Assembly: GCA_037481655.1 (NCBI GenBank)
Contig: JBBFLF010000008.1
Location: forward strand, 60,514 to 124,513
DNA: 64,000 bases
Direction of reading: 5' to 3'
Source: Desulfobaccales bacterium
GTDB lineage: Bacteria > Desulfobacterota > Desulfobaccia > Desulfobaccales > 0-14-0-80-60-11
Below are positions 24,953 through 33,267 of this stretch, piece after piece. Both the position numbers and the translations under genes were made by a program. Within the stretch, counting starts at the first letter, position 1, and every line of letters begins with the position of its first letter. A model generated the notes under the pieces. It saw only the letters and a program-made list of their open reading frames with translations. It searched no databases and was not told the DNA's origin.

Positions 24953-26104
24953 TTACGGTGCCACGCTGGCGTGGTAGGTGAATTTGCCGCTCTTTATCTG
25001 GAGGATGACGGCGCTCTTGATGGGGTCGCCGGTGCCTTTGAAGCTCATCTTGCCGGTGACGCCTTCAAACTCCCGGATGGAGGCCAGGGCGTCCCTCAGT
25101 TTCTGGCGGTCCGGGGTCCCGGCCTGGGCCAGGGCTGCCAGGATCAGGCTGCCGGCGTCGTAGGTGAGGGCGGCCACGTCATCCGGGGTCTTGCCGTAGC
25201 GTTCCTGGTAGTCCCGGATGAATTTTCTGGCCTTTTCCGTGGCGATGTCGGGGGCATAGTGGGTGCTGAAGAAGCTGCCTTCCAGGTCCGGGCCCCCCAG
25301 CTTCAGGAGTTCCTCGCTCCCCCAGGAATCCGAGCCGATGATGGGGCAGGTGAGTCCCAGGCGCCGGGCCTGCTGCACCTGCAGGGGCACTTCGTTGTAG
25401 TAGTTGGGGAGGAAGAGCACCTGGGGGGTGGCGCCCTTAATCTTGGTGAGCTGGGAGGAGAAATCCATATCCCCTTTGGTGTAGGATTCAAAGGCCACCA
25501 CCTTGCCCCCGGATTCTTCAAAGAACTTTTTGAAGAATTCGGCGATGCCCTTGTTGTATTCCGAGGCCACATCATAGAGCACTGCGGCGGTGTCCGCCTT
25601 CAGGTTCTCCCGGGCGAACTTGGCCATTACCTGACCCTGAAAATCGTCGATGAAGCAGGCCCGGAAGACGTATTTCTTGCCTTCGGTGGTCTTGGGGTTG
25701 GTGGACCAGGGGGAGACCATGGGGGTTTGGGCATCCTCGCAGATCCGGGCTGCGGGGATGGCGTTCCCCGAGGCGTTGGGGCCGATGACCGCCACCACCC
25801 CGTTTTGGGTGATGAGCTTCTGGGCCGCTGCGGCGGCGGATTCGGCTTTATCTTCGTTGTCCTCGATGAAAAGTTTGAGAGTGTAGGCCTTGTCACCCAG
25901 TTTGACCCCGCCCATCTGGTTGACCTGGGCGGCCAGAAGTTCCGCGGCGTTCTTGCAGGAGGCCCCCACCGCCGGCTTGCTGCCGGTGAGTTCGGCGTTG
26001 ACTCCCAGGCGCACTTCGTTGGCCTCCGGCCGGCCGCACCCTGATAAGGCCGCCAGGCAGCAGAGGACTGCCACGATCCCCGCACACCACTCCAAGCGTT
26101 TCAT
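24953..26104 (-). CDS. livK: Branched-chain amino acid ABC transporter substrate-binding lipoprotein LivK
   Basis: The 383-residue precursor has a lipoprotein signal ending in the lipobox LSGC (Cys23). The mature part is a type I periplasmic-binding fold (VRLGVNAELTGSKPAVG..., VVAVIGPNASGNAI..., DAQTPMVSPWSTNP). It captures branched-chain amino acids or similar ligands, such as urea or short amides, and delivers them to LivHM. It is transcribed away from the FNR-type regulator gene, with which it shares an intergenic region, so control by that regulator is possible but no clear operator was seen there. Confidence 0.93.
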   Translation of the reverse strand: MKRLEWCAGIVAVLCCLAALSGCGRPEANEVRLGVNAELTGSKPAVGASCKNAAELLAAQVNQMGGVKLGDKAYTLKLFIEDNEDKAESAAAAAQKLITQNGVVAVIGPNASGNAIPAARICEDAQTPMVSPWSTNPKTTEGKKYVFRACFIDDFQGQVMAKFARENLKADTAAVLYDVASEYNKGIAEFFKKFFEESGGKVVAFESYTKGDMDFSSQLTKIKGATPQVLFLPNYYNEVPLQVQQARRLGLTCPIIGSDSWGSEELLKLGGPDLEGSFFSTHYAPDIATEKARKFIRDYQERYGKTPDDVAALTYDAGSLILAALAQAGTPDRQKLRDALASIREFEGVTGKMSFKGTGDPIKSAVILQIKSGKFTYHASVAP

Positions 26105-26158
26105 CCCCGTGGTTCTCCGGCCAATTAGAATCTTAATTTATATTGGTATATTAGGCGC

Positions 26159-26188
26159 ACCATAGCAGAAAGCCGGCTTCAGGGTCAA
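26159..26188 (-). promoter_or_regulatory. Putative promoter of livK
   Basis: On the minus strand TTGACC (26183-26188), an 18-nt spacer and TATGGT (26159-26164). An AT-rich imperfect dyad (around 26138-26152) lies just downstream and could be an operator. Confidence 0.35.
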
Positions 26189-26281
26189 TCCGAAATGTGT
26201 CCTGCCCTCCTTTGTCTCTTCCGCCCGGGGTCGTTCTCTGCCACAATCGGGGTGCACTGTTCTGCCAGAAAGGAGCCTGGG

Positions 26282-26980
26282 ATGCTTCAGGACAAAGCGG
26301 CCATTCTGCGGCGGATTTATCTCTTTTCCGGCCTTTCGGAAGAGGACCTGGCGGCGGTGGCCAAGCTGGCCCTTTCCCGGGATTTTTCCAAGGAGGCCAT
26401 CATCTTCTGGGAGGGCCGGGAGGCCGCCGGCTTTTTCATCCTCCTGGAGGGCCAGGTGAAACTGGTGAAGAGCTCCCCGGACGGCAAGGAGTACATCCTG
26501 CGCCTGGTGGGGCCGGGGGAGACCTTCGGTGAGGCCGCGGTGCTGGCCGAGGATGTCTATCCGGCCACCGCAGTGGCCTTGAGTGACTGCCGCACCCTGT
26601 TTTTTCCCAAAGGCCCCTTTCTGGCCCTGCTCACCGCCTCCCCCCGCCTGGCCCGGAACATGCTGGCCACCATGAGCCGCCTCCTCTACCACCTCACGAG
26701 ACAGTTGGAGGATCTGTCTTTAAAAGAGGTCTCCGCCCGTCTGGCCCGCTTTATTTTGGACCAATGTCTGAGTATCCACGGGCAGGTGGCTCCGGGCCTG
26801 GTGATCGAACTGAATATTTCTAAAACTCATCTGGCTTCCTATCTGGGAACCATTAGCGAAACTCTCTCCCGCACCCTGGCCCGCTTCAAGGCGCTGGGGG
26901 TCATCAGCGAAGAAAAGGGGCGCATCACCATCAAGGAACCTCAACTGCTGGAGAACATCGCCCGGGGGATCAAGGTATGA
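26282..26980 (+). CDS. Crp/Fnr-family transcriptional regulator with an FNR-type recognition helix
   Basis: The ATG at 26282 has an AAGGAG site 8 nt upstream and gives 232 residues. A cyclic-nucleotide-binding fold covers about 10-125, a dimer helix 130-160 and a winged helix-turn-helix 165-232. The recognition helix GTISETLSRTLARF carries E193, S196 and R197, the E-x-x-S-R set that in FNR/DNR reads TTGAT half-sites. The N-terminus lacks the four-Cys cluster of FNR, so it is not an O2 sensor of that type; a DNR-like (NO/haem) or redox effector is possible. A matching operator lies 30 nt downstream of its stop. Confidence 0.9.
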   Translation: MLQDKAAILRRIYLFSGLSEEDLAAVAKLALSRDFSKEAIIFWEGREAAGFFILLEGQVKLVKSSPDGKEYILRLVGPGETFGEAAVLAEDVYPATAVALSDCRTLFFPKGPFLALLTASPRLARNMLATMSRLLYHLTRQLEDLSLKEVSARLARFILDQCLSIHGQVAPGLVIELNISKTHLASYLGTISETLSRTLARFKALGVISEEKGRITIKEPQLLENIARGIKV

Positions 26981-27009
26981 CATATAAGGCGCCTGGGTGA
27001 AAAATAAAA

Positions 27010-27023
27010 ATGATAATAATCAA
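27010..27023. promoter_or_regulatory. FNR/DNR-type operator upstream of the mucR-like gene
   Basis: ATGAT-AATA-ATCAA matches 9 of the 10 fixed bases of the FNR box TTGAT-N4-ATCAA. It lies 9 nt upstream of the -35 of a strong promoter, with its centre near -52. The neighbouring Crp/Fnr gene encodes the right recognition residues for this sequence. Confidence 0.55.
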
Positions 27024-27032
27024 AAAATTGTC

Positions 27033-27062
27033 TTGACAGAAATAGATGTCCGTCATTATAAA
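27033..27062 (+). promoter_or_regulatory. Strong sigma-70 promoter of the mucR-like gene
   Basis: A perfect TTGACA (27033-27038) is followed after 18 nt by TATAAA (27057-27062). The surrounding 80 bp are much more AT-rich than the rest of the region. The leader to the ATG at 27132 is about 60 nt. Confidence 0.65.
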
Positions 27063-27131
27063 AACTAAAGAAACGGTTGTGGATGTACCAGCTGATCCGG
27101 TTTTCTAAACCACGGAAAGGATTAACACCCC

Positions 27132-27575
27132 ATGGCGACGGAAATCCTTAAATTAACGGCTCAGATTGTTATCTCCCACGCCTCCATGAGTGAACTCACT
27201 CCTAAGGAATTGGTGGAGGAAATCCGGGACGTTTACCACCTCCTCAGCTCCTTAGAGGCCGGGGCTCCGGCGGAAGTGGCGCCGGTGGAGAAACCGGCCA
27301 TGCCGGAGGAAATCAAAAAACCTCCCATCCCCCTGGAGGATATCGTCCAGGAGAAGTTTGTCGTCTGCCTGGAATGCGGCAAGCGGATGCGCACCCTCAA
27401 GGCCCATATCCGCAAGGCCCATGGACTCACGCCTCAGGAATACTTCCGGCGTTACGGCCTGGACCCCAAAAAATACCCCTTGGTCTGCCGGGAGTATTCG
27501 GAACAGCGCCGGGTGCTGGCCAAAGAGAAGGGTCTGGGCGAAAAGGGCGCGGCCCGGCGAAAAGCCACCGCGTAA
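27132..27575 (+). CDS. MucR/Ros-family zinc-finger transcriptional regulator
   Basis: A 147-residue protein with the MucR/Ros domain in its second half. Zinc ligands C79, C82, H92 and H97 lie in CLECGKRMRTLKAHIRKAHG, followed by LTPQEYFRRYGLDPKKYPLV, a family signature. The N-terminal 60 residues are an extension with a Pro/Glu-rich linker. Such proteins act as H-NS-like or specific repressors of surface and exopolysaccharide genes. It has its own strong promoter with an FNR-type box. Confidence 0.93.
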   Translation: MATEILKLTAQIVISHASMSELTPKELVEEIRDVYHLLSSLEAGAPAEVAPVEKPAMPEEIKKPPIPLEDIVQEKFVVCLECGKRMRTLKAHIRKAHGLTPQEYFRRYGLDPKKYPLVCREYSEQRRVLAKEKGLGEKGAARRKATA

Positions 27576-27709
27576 TCCTGGCAGCACAGGGGGACAGATC
27601 CCCGGTGCGGGGATGACGCCGCCGGGGGGGAAGAGGGGCTTGCCCGGGCAGTCCCTCTTCTCTTTTCCCGGCCCGTTCCTTTCCCGCTGCGCCGCCCCTA
27701 GGAGGGCCG

Positions 27710-28138
27710 ATGCCACCGGTGCCTTTGGAACCTGCCACCCGACGCCGCCTCCTTAGGGCCGCTGCGGCTGTGCTGGAAAAAGCCTACGCTCCTTATTCCG
27801 GCATCCGGGTGGGTGCGGCGGTGCTCACCGACCAGGGGCGGATCTTCTCCGGCGCCAACCTGGAGAACGCCTCCTATGGCCTCACCCTGTGTGCTGAACG
27901 GGTAGCAGTGGCCCGGGCTGCCGCCACGGTGGGGGGAGAAAACCTGCGTCTTAAGGCCGTGGCCGTGGCCAGCGACCGGCCGGGGCCCTTTCCCCCCTGC
28001 GGCGCCTGCCGCCAGGTGCTGGCGGAATTCGGGCCGCAGACCCTCATCCTCTACCCGGGGGAGGCGGGCCTGGAAGAGAGGCCGCTGGCCGACCTCCTGC
28101 CCCAAAGCTTTGGCCTCCAGCCCCCCCGAACTCCCTAG
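27710..28138 (+). CDS. cdd: Cytidine deaminase
   Basis: A 142-residue homotetramer-type cytidine deaminase. The catalytic Cys-Ala-Glu is in LTLCAERVA and the zinc Cys pair in PPCGACRQVL; YAPYSGIRVGAAV and NLENASYG are also conserved. It deaminates cytidine or deoxycytidine to uridine for pyrimidine salvage. It stands alone, about 135 nt after the mucR-like gene. Confidence 0.95.
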   Translation: MPPVPLEPATRRRLLRAAAAVLEKAYAPYSGIRVGAAVLTDQGRIFSGANLENASYGLTLCAERVAVARAAATVGGENLRLKAVAVASDRPGPFPPCGACRQVLAEFGPQTLILYPGEAGLEERPLADLLPQSFGLQPPRTP

Positions 28139-28254
28139 CTCCAAAGACGGGAATTTTCCTTCCCTGCCTTGCAGCTTCGCCGCCCGCACTTTAACTTAGA
28201 AGGCAAAGGCTGCCTGCGGAGTCCGGCATCGACGGGGGAATTATTCTCCCCACC

Positions 28255-28283
28255 TTATCAGGGCGTCCCCGGGGAGATATAAT
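28255..28283 (+). promoter_or_regulatory. Sigma-70 promoter of the 82-aa gene
   Basis: TTATCA (28255-28260), a 17-nt spacer and a perfect TATAAT (28278-28283). The predicted leader is about 145 nt long and ends in a small imperfect hairpin (GGTGA...TCAC) just before the AGAGGAGG ribosome-binding site. I cannot match it to a known riboswitch. Confidence 0.5.
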
Positions 28284-28435
28284 GGAAAATCATGGCCAGG
28301 AATGGGGCCAGGGGAGCAGAGCCCCAGGGGCAAGGGTGTCTCCTCCCTCACCCCGAAGGCAGTGCCAGGCCCACCCGGGGAAACCCGTCGCCGGAGTTGC
28401 TAAGGTGATTTGCGCATCTCACAGAGGAGGCGGAC

Positions 28436-28684
28436 ATGGGCTACACACTGATGGGTTTGAAAAACAAGATCGAGGAGATGTACCCGGAAATCGTCCGGCA
28501 CGGCATCGTCTGCAGCGTCACCTTTGACGAGGCCAAAAACGCCTACATCGTGCATTTCAAAAAGGATCATCACGAACTGACCACTCATCTGGAGAAGGCC
28601 GACGCCGATGCCTGCATGGAAGGCCAAAAGTGCGTCTACCTGGGGGTGCAGATCGGCCAGTTCATCAAGAATTTCGAGGCCTAG
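28436..28684 (+). CDS. Small cytosolic protein of unknown function (82 aa)
   Basis: An 82-residue protein with an AGGAGG site 5-7 nt before the ATG. It has no signal peptide. There are two adjacent His (HHELTTHLEKADADACMEG) and Cys residues spread through the chain; the fold looks alpha/beta. Codon use and ribosome-binding site support a real gene. It is 45 nt upstream of a DsrE-like gene, and a shared sulfur- or metal-related role is an inference from that neighbour only. Confidence 0.8.
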   Translation: MGYTLMGLKNKIEEMYPEIVRHGIVCSVTFDEAKNAYIVHFKKDHHELTTHLEKADADACMEGQKCVYLGVQIGQFIKNFEA

Positions 28685-28729
28685 GAGACTTCACGTCTTC
28701 ACTTTCCAGAGGGAAAGGTAAAGAGAGCC

Positions 28730-29080
28730 ATGGCCGGGAAATACGCGCTGTTCGCCTTCAACGGCGAAGCCATGTGTTTTGTGCATGTGCTCCTCAATGC
28801 CCTGGACCTAGCGGCCCGGGGCCATGAGGTGCAGATCGTGGTGGAGGGGGCCGCCTGCGGGCTGGTGCCGAAATTCACGGAAGCTGGCAGTCCGCTGGCC
28901 CCGCTTTGGAGCCAGGCCCGGGACAAGGGCCTGGTGGCCGGGGTCTGCCGGGCCTGCGCCGCCAAGCTGGGGACGCTCACGGCCGCCGAAGCCCAGGGGC
29001 TGCCCCTGCTGGCCGATATGCAGGGCCACGCCGGCATGGGCGCCTTCATCGACCGGGGCTTCACCATCATCACCTTCTGA
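28730..29080 (+). CDS. DsrE-family (DsrE/F-like) protein
   Basis: A 116-residue protein with the DsrE-like fold start (KYALFAFNGEAMCFVHVLLNALDLAARGHEVQIVVEG). The Cys residues in VAGVCRACAAKLG sit where DsrE relatives carry the sulfur-relay Cys. Members bind persulfide sulfur or act in tRNA and sulfur metabolism; the substrate here is unknown. It follows the 82-aa gene closely and precedes PBP1A. Confidence 0.85.
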   Translation: MAGKYALFAFNGEAMCFVHVLLNALDLAARGHEVQIVVEGAACGLVPKFTEAGSPLAPLWSQARDKGLVAGVCRACAAKLGTLTAAEAQGLPLLADMQGHAGMGAFIDRGFTIITF

Positions 29081-29159
29081 GGGCGTCAGCCCAGGAGGGG
29101 ATTGACGGAAAAGGAAGCTCCTGTCAGCCCCCTCCGGGCGCCGAGGAGGTTTGGTATCC

Positions 29160-31517
29160 ATGTGGTTTTCACGCCCACCCAGCCTGCCGCGGGTGGAAAA
29201 ATTCCGCCAACGCCGCCGCCGGGCCCGCTGGCTGGGGGCCATTCTCTATGGCCTCATCCTGGCCGGCCTCCTGGGCGGGGTCGGGGTCGGGGTCTACATT
29301 TATTATTTCCACCTCCAGGATCTGCCGGACATCTCCTCCATCAAGGAGTACCGCCCGCCGGTGATAACCCGCATCTACGCCCGGGATGGACGCCAGATGG
29401 GGGAGTTTTATGCCGAAAGGCGCATTGAGGTGCCCTACAGCCGCCTGCCGCGGCACCTCATCCTGGCCTTTGTGGCCGCGGAGGACGCCCGTTTCTTCGA
29501 GCATCCCGGGGTGGACATCTTCGGTATTGTCCGGGCCTTCTTCCGCAACCTGGAGGCGGGCGAGATCGTTCAGGGGGGGAGCACCATCACCCAGCAGCTG
29601 GTGAAGCGCATCCTTTTGACCTCCGAGAAGAGCTTCGGCCGCAAGATCAAGGAAGCGGTGCTGGCCTACCGCATCGACAACTACCTCAGCAAAGAGGAGA
29701 TCCTGGAGCTCTACCTCAACCAGATCTTTTTGGGGCACGGCGCCTACGGAGTGGAGGCCGCCGCCCAGGAATACTTCTCCAAGCATGTGGAGGACCTCAC
29801 CCTGGCCGAGGCCGCCCTTCTGGCGGGCATCCCCAAGGCCCCCAGCCGCTATTCCCCTTACATGAACCCCCGCCACGCCAAGGAGCGCCAGGCCTACGTG
29901 CTGAAGCGCATGGCCGAGGTGGGTTTCATCAGTCAGGCGGAAGCCCAGGCGGCCCTGCGCCAGGAGATCAAGCTCAAACCCCACCGGCCGGGCTGGATCA
30001 AGGAGTGCGGCTATTTCACCGAGCATGTCCGGGGACTTCTGGAGGAGCGCTTCGGCCGCGACCGGGTCCTGAACCTGGGCCTTAAGGTCTATACCACCGC
30101 CGATGTGGACCTGCACCGGATCGGCCAGCAGGCCATCCGGGAGGGCATTGACGGCCTGGTGCGCCGCAACGGCTACCGGGGGCCCTTGCGCCACGTCCAG
30201 GGCAAGGAGCGCCTGGCCTATCAGCAGCGCCTGGAGCGCTATTACCAGAAATACCCCCCCAGGAAAGGGCAGTTGGTCAACGCTTTGGTGACCCACCAGG
30301 ACCGCAAGACCGGTCAGGTGCACCTGAAGCTGGGAAATTATGCCGCCGTGCTGGTGCGCCCGGATGGCCGCTCCCCCTCCTCCGGCTTCCGGCCCGGGGA
30401 TGTGGTGGCGGTGCGCCTCCTGGAAGAGGACAAGGCGCGCAAGCTCTGGCGGGCGACGGTGGAGCCGGCGCCCTTGGTGCAGGCGGCCCTGCTGTCCATG
30501 GAGCTGGAGACCGGCAAGGTGCGCACCATGCTGGGCGGCAAGGATTTCACCGACAGCACCTTCAACCGGGCCACCCAGGCCCGCCGCCAGCCCGGCAGCG
30601 CCTTCAAGCCCATCATCTATGCCGCGGCGGTGGAGCGGGGCTACGGCCCCAACTCCGTTTTGCTGGATGAGCCCCTCTCCCTGCCCGGCGGCCGGGCCGG
30701 TCAGGCGTGGTCCCCCCAGAATTACGACCACACCTTCAGCGGCCCCATCACCCTGGCCACCGCCCTGGCCAAGTCCCGCAATGTGCCGGCGGTGCGCATG
30801 ATGATGAGCCTGGGGGTGAATGCCACCTTGGAGATGGCCCGGAACCTGGGCATCACCTCCCCCATCTACCCCAACTACGCCTCCGCCCTGGGGGCCTCGG
30901 AGGTGACCCTCATGGAGCTCACCCGGGCCTACTCCGTCTTCCCCAACCGGGGTGCCCTGGTGGAGCCCCTCTTCATTGAGCGCATCGAGGATCGGGACGG
31001 CCGGGTGCTTTACGAGGGCCGCCCCCAGAAACGCCAGGCCCTCACCCCCCGCAGCGCCGACATCATGACCCAGCTCTTGGTGGGCGTGGTGGAGCGGGGC
31101 ACCGCCACCCGGGTGAAGGTGCTGGGCCGGCCGGTGGGCGGCAAGACCGGTACCACCAACAAGACCAAGGATGCCTGGTTCATCGGCTTCACCCCCTCGG
31201 TCATCACCGGGGTGTGGGTGGGCATGGATGAGGAGCGCAGCCTGGGTCCCAAGGAGACCGGCAGCCAGGCGGCGGCCCCCATCTTCATCTCCTATATGAA
31301 GGAAGCCCTCAAAGGCCGGCCGCCGGAGCAGTTCCCGGCCCTCGGCGCCACCACCCTGGCCCGGGGCCAGCAGGAGGTGGAGCACGACGACGAGGCCGAT
31401 GCCGACGAGATCGAGGAATACTACCCGGAGGAGGACGCCACCCTGACGGAGGTCCCGGCCAGCCCCAAAGCGCCGGTCTCGCCGCGCCAGTTTTTCAAAA
31501 GCGATCTCGACGGTTAG
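29160..31517 (+). CDS. Bifunctional penicillin-binding protein 1A
   Basis: The ATG at 29160 lies 10 nt after AGGAGG and gives 785 residues. A membrane helix near 20-45 is followed by the GT51 transglycosylase domain (EDARFFEHPGVD, GGSTITQQLVKR), an OB-like insert and the transpeptidase domain with SxxK in PGSAFKPI, SxN in SRNVPAVRM and KTG in GGKTGTTNKT. The tail is acidic (EHDDEADADEIEEYYPEED). It polymerises and cross-links peptidoglycan on the periplasmic face of the inner membrane. Confidence 0.95.
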   Translation: MWFSRPPSLPRVEKFRQRRRRARWLGAILYGLILAGLLGGVGVGVYIYYFHLQDLPDISSIKEYRPPVITRIYARDGRQMGEFYAERRIEVPYSRLPRHLILAFVAAEDARFFEHPGVDIFGIVRAFFRNLEAGEIVQGGSTITQQLVKRILLTSEKSFGRKIKEAVLAYRIDNYLSKEEILELYLNQIFLGHGAYGVEAAAQEYFSKHVEDLTLAEAALLAGIPKAPSRYSPYMNPRHAKERQAYVLKRMAEVGFISQAEAQAALRQEIKLKPHRPGWIKECGYFTEHVRGLLEERFGRDRVLNLGLKVYTTADVDLHRIGQQAIREGIDGLVRRNGYRGPLRHVQGKERLAYQQRLERYYQKYPPRKGQLVNALVTHQDRKTGQVHLKLGNYAAVLVRPDGRSPSSGFRPGDVVAVRLLEEDKARKLWRATVEPAPLVQAALLSMELETGKVRTMLGGKDFTDSTFNRATQARRQPGSAFKPIIYAAAVERGYGPNSVLLDEPLSLPGGRAGQAWSPQNYDHTFSGPITLATALAKSRNVPAVRMMMSLGVNATLEMARNLGITSPIYPNYASALGASEVTLMELTRAYSVFPNRGALVEPLFIERIEDRDGRVLYEGRPQKRQALTPRSADIMTQLLVGVVERGTATRVKVLGRPVGGKTGTTNKTKDAWFIGFTPSVITGVWVGMDEERSLGPKETGSQAAAPIFISYMKEALKGRPPEQFPALGATTLARGQQEVEHDDEADADEIEEYYPEEDATLTEVPASPKAPVSPRQFFKSDLDG

Positions 31518-31519
31518 GC

Positions 31520-31548
31520 TTGCCTTGCCCGGCCGCTTCGGTTACAGT
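31520..31548 (+). promoter_or_regulatory. Putative promoter of the fumarase genes
   Basis: TTGCCT (31520-31525), a 17-nt spacer and TACAGT (31543-31548) just after the PBP1A stop. A leader of about 150 nt precedes the fumarase alpha ATG. Confidence 0.4.
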
Positions 31549-31703
31549 ATGCCTGAACACGGCGGCGGTACTCAGCCGATGGCAGGCTGGCGGTGTGAGT
31601 TCGGCCTGCCCGAGGCGTGAGGTCCCTTGGTGAGGCCACCGGTGCGGTGCCGGCCGTCGTCCCCCTGCCCGGTTCGTTTTTCATCAAAGAGGCCTGATTT
31701 TCC

Positions 31704-32543
31704 ATGCGTGACATCCATGTGAAGGACATCATCGCGGCCGTCAAGCAGGCCGCTATTACCGCCAATTACGTCATCGGCCCGGACCTGCTGGCCGCCTTCC
31801 AGCGCGGCCTCACCGAGGAGGAGTCCCCCAGCGGCCGGGAGATCTTCCGTCAGCTCATCGAAAACGCCAGGATAGCCGATACGGAGTGTGTGCCCCTGTG
31901 CCAGGACTGTGGCCTCACCGTCATCTTCGCCGAGGTGGGCCAGGAAGTACACATCGTGGGCGGAGACTTTGAGGCGGCGCTGCAGGAGGGGGTGCGCCAG
32001 GGCTATCAGGAGGGCTATCTGCGCAAGTCCGTCTGCCATCCCCTCAGCCGCACAAATACCGGCGACAACACCCCCGCGGTGATCCACACCGAGATTGTGC
32101 CCGGCGACCGCCTCAAGCTCTGGGTGGTCCCCAAGGGTGGGGGCAGCGAAAACATGAGTCGCCTCTTCATGCTCAAGCCGGCCCAGGGCTGGGAGGGGAT
32201 CAAGGAGGCGGTGGTCACCACCGTGCGGGAGGCCGGGCCCAACGCCTGCCCCCCCTACATCGTCGGGGTGGGCATCGGCGGCAACTTCGAGCGCGCCGCT
32301 CTCTTGGCCAAAAAATCCCTCTTGCGGGAGCTGGGAAGCACCAACCCCGACCCGGACCTGGCGGCCCGGGAGGAGGATCTCCTTAAGGCCATCAACGACC
32401 TGGGAATCGGCCCCCAGGGACTGGGCGGCCGCCTCACCGCCCTGGGGGTGCATCTCCTCATGCAGCCCTGCCACATCGCCAGTCTGCCGGTGGCGGTGAA
32501 TATCCAATGCCATTCCTCCCGGCACCGGGAAGTGGAGCTGTAA
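31704..32543 (+). CDS. Fumarate hydratase class I, alpha subunit
   Basis: A 279-residue [4Fe-4S] hydro-lyase domain. Cluster ligands are expected in VPLCQDCGLTVIF, the NPLSRTNTGDNTPAV-like stretch (here HPLSRTNTGDNTP) and PNACPPYIVG. It interconverts fumarate and malate with the beta subunit encoded 41 nt downstream. Class I fumarases are oxygen sensitive, fitting an anaerobe. Two-gene versions are common in archaea and deltaproteobacteria. L-tartrate dehydratase is a related alternative. Confidence 0.93.
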   Translation: MRDIHVKDIIAAVKQAAITANYVIGPDLLAAFQRGLTEEESPSGREIFRQLIENARIADTECVPLCQDCGLTVIFAEVGQEVHIVGGDFEAALQEGVRQGYQEGYLRKSVCHPLSRTNTGDNTPAVIHTEIVPGDRLKLWVVPKGGGSENMSRLFMLKPAQGWEGIKEAVVTTVREAGPNACPPYIVGVGIGGNFERAALLAKKSLLRELGSTNPDPDLAAREEDLLKAINDLGIGPQGLGGRLTALGVHLLMQPCHIASLPVAVNIQCHSSRHREVEL

Positions 32544-32584
32544 AGCCCGCCTCCGGCGGCCAGAGAAACTGATTTGAGGGAAAC

Positions 32585-33145
32585 ATGCCCAAAGATGTCC
32601 GGTTGAGCCCCCCTCTCACCGCTGCCGATGTCTGCGCCCTGGAGATCGGCGACCGGGTGCTGGTGAGCGGGGTGATATACACCGCCCGGGATGCCGCCCA
32701 CCGGCGCCTCATGGAGCTGCTGGCCGCCGGCCGGCCCCTGCCCGTGGACCTGAAAGGCCAGATCCTCTATTATGTGGGGCCCTCGCCCGCCCGGCCCGGC
32801 CGGGTCATCGGCGCCGCCGGCCCCACCACTGCCACCCGCATGGATGTCTATACCCCCACCTTGCTGAAGCTGGGGCTCAAAGCCATGATCGGCAAGGGCC
32901 GCCGCAGCCCCGAGGTCATCGCCGCCCTGAAGGAGTATCAGGCGGTGTACTTGGGCGCCACCGGCGGGGCCGGGGCTCTGATTTCCCAATGCATCAAGGC
33001 GGCGGAGGTGGTGGCCTTCGAGGATCTGGGACCCGAGGCCATCCACCGCCTGGTGGTGGAGGATCTGCCCACCATTGTCATCAACGACTGTGCCGGTCGG
33101 GATCTGTATGATGAGGGGCTGAAACAGTATGCCCGCACGGCCTGA
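32585..33145 (+). CDS. Fumarate hydratase class I, beta subunit
   Basis: A 186-residue beta-type swivelling domain with GDRVLVSGVIYTARDAAH at the start, GPTTATRMD and the LGATGGAGALISQCI block typical of fumarase/tartrate dehydratase beta chains. It completes the class I enzyme with the alpha subunit just upstream. The stop is followed by a sensor kinase gene after about 120 nt. Confidence 0.93.
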   Translation: MPKDVRLSPPLTAADVCALEIGDRVLVSGVIYTARDAAHRRLMELLAAGRPLPVDLKGQILYYVGPSPARPGRVIGAAGPTTATRMDVYTPTLLKLGLKAMIGKGRRSPEVIAALKEYQAVYLGATGGAGALISQCIKAAEVVAFEDLGPEAIHRLVVEDLPTIVINDCAGRDLYDEGLKQYARTA

Positions 33146-33267
33146 GGCCGACGGACCGCTTCCCCCTCCTGCCAGGGGCGGCACAATATGCTTTGCGATG
33201 GCTGCGTCCTATTTCAGCTCTGAACCTCCGGCCGCTGGGCCGGCGACTCCCTGAGAGCCGACACCGT

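Noticed and set aside
28282..28527. 81-codon ORF overlapping the leader of the 82-aa gene
   Set aside because: It lies in a different frame over the leader and gene start, with poor composition; the 82-aa gene has the better ribosome-binding site.
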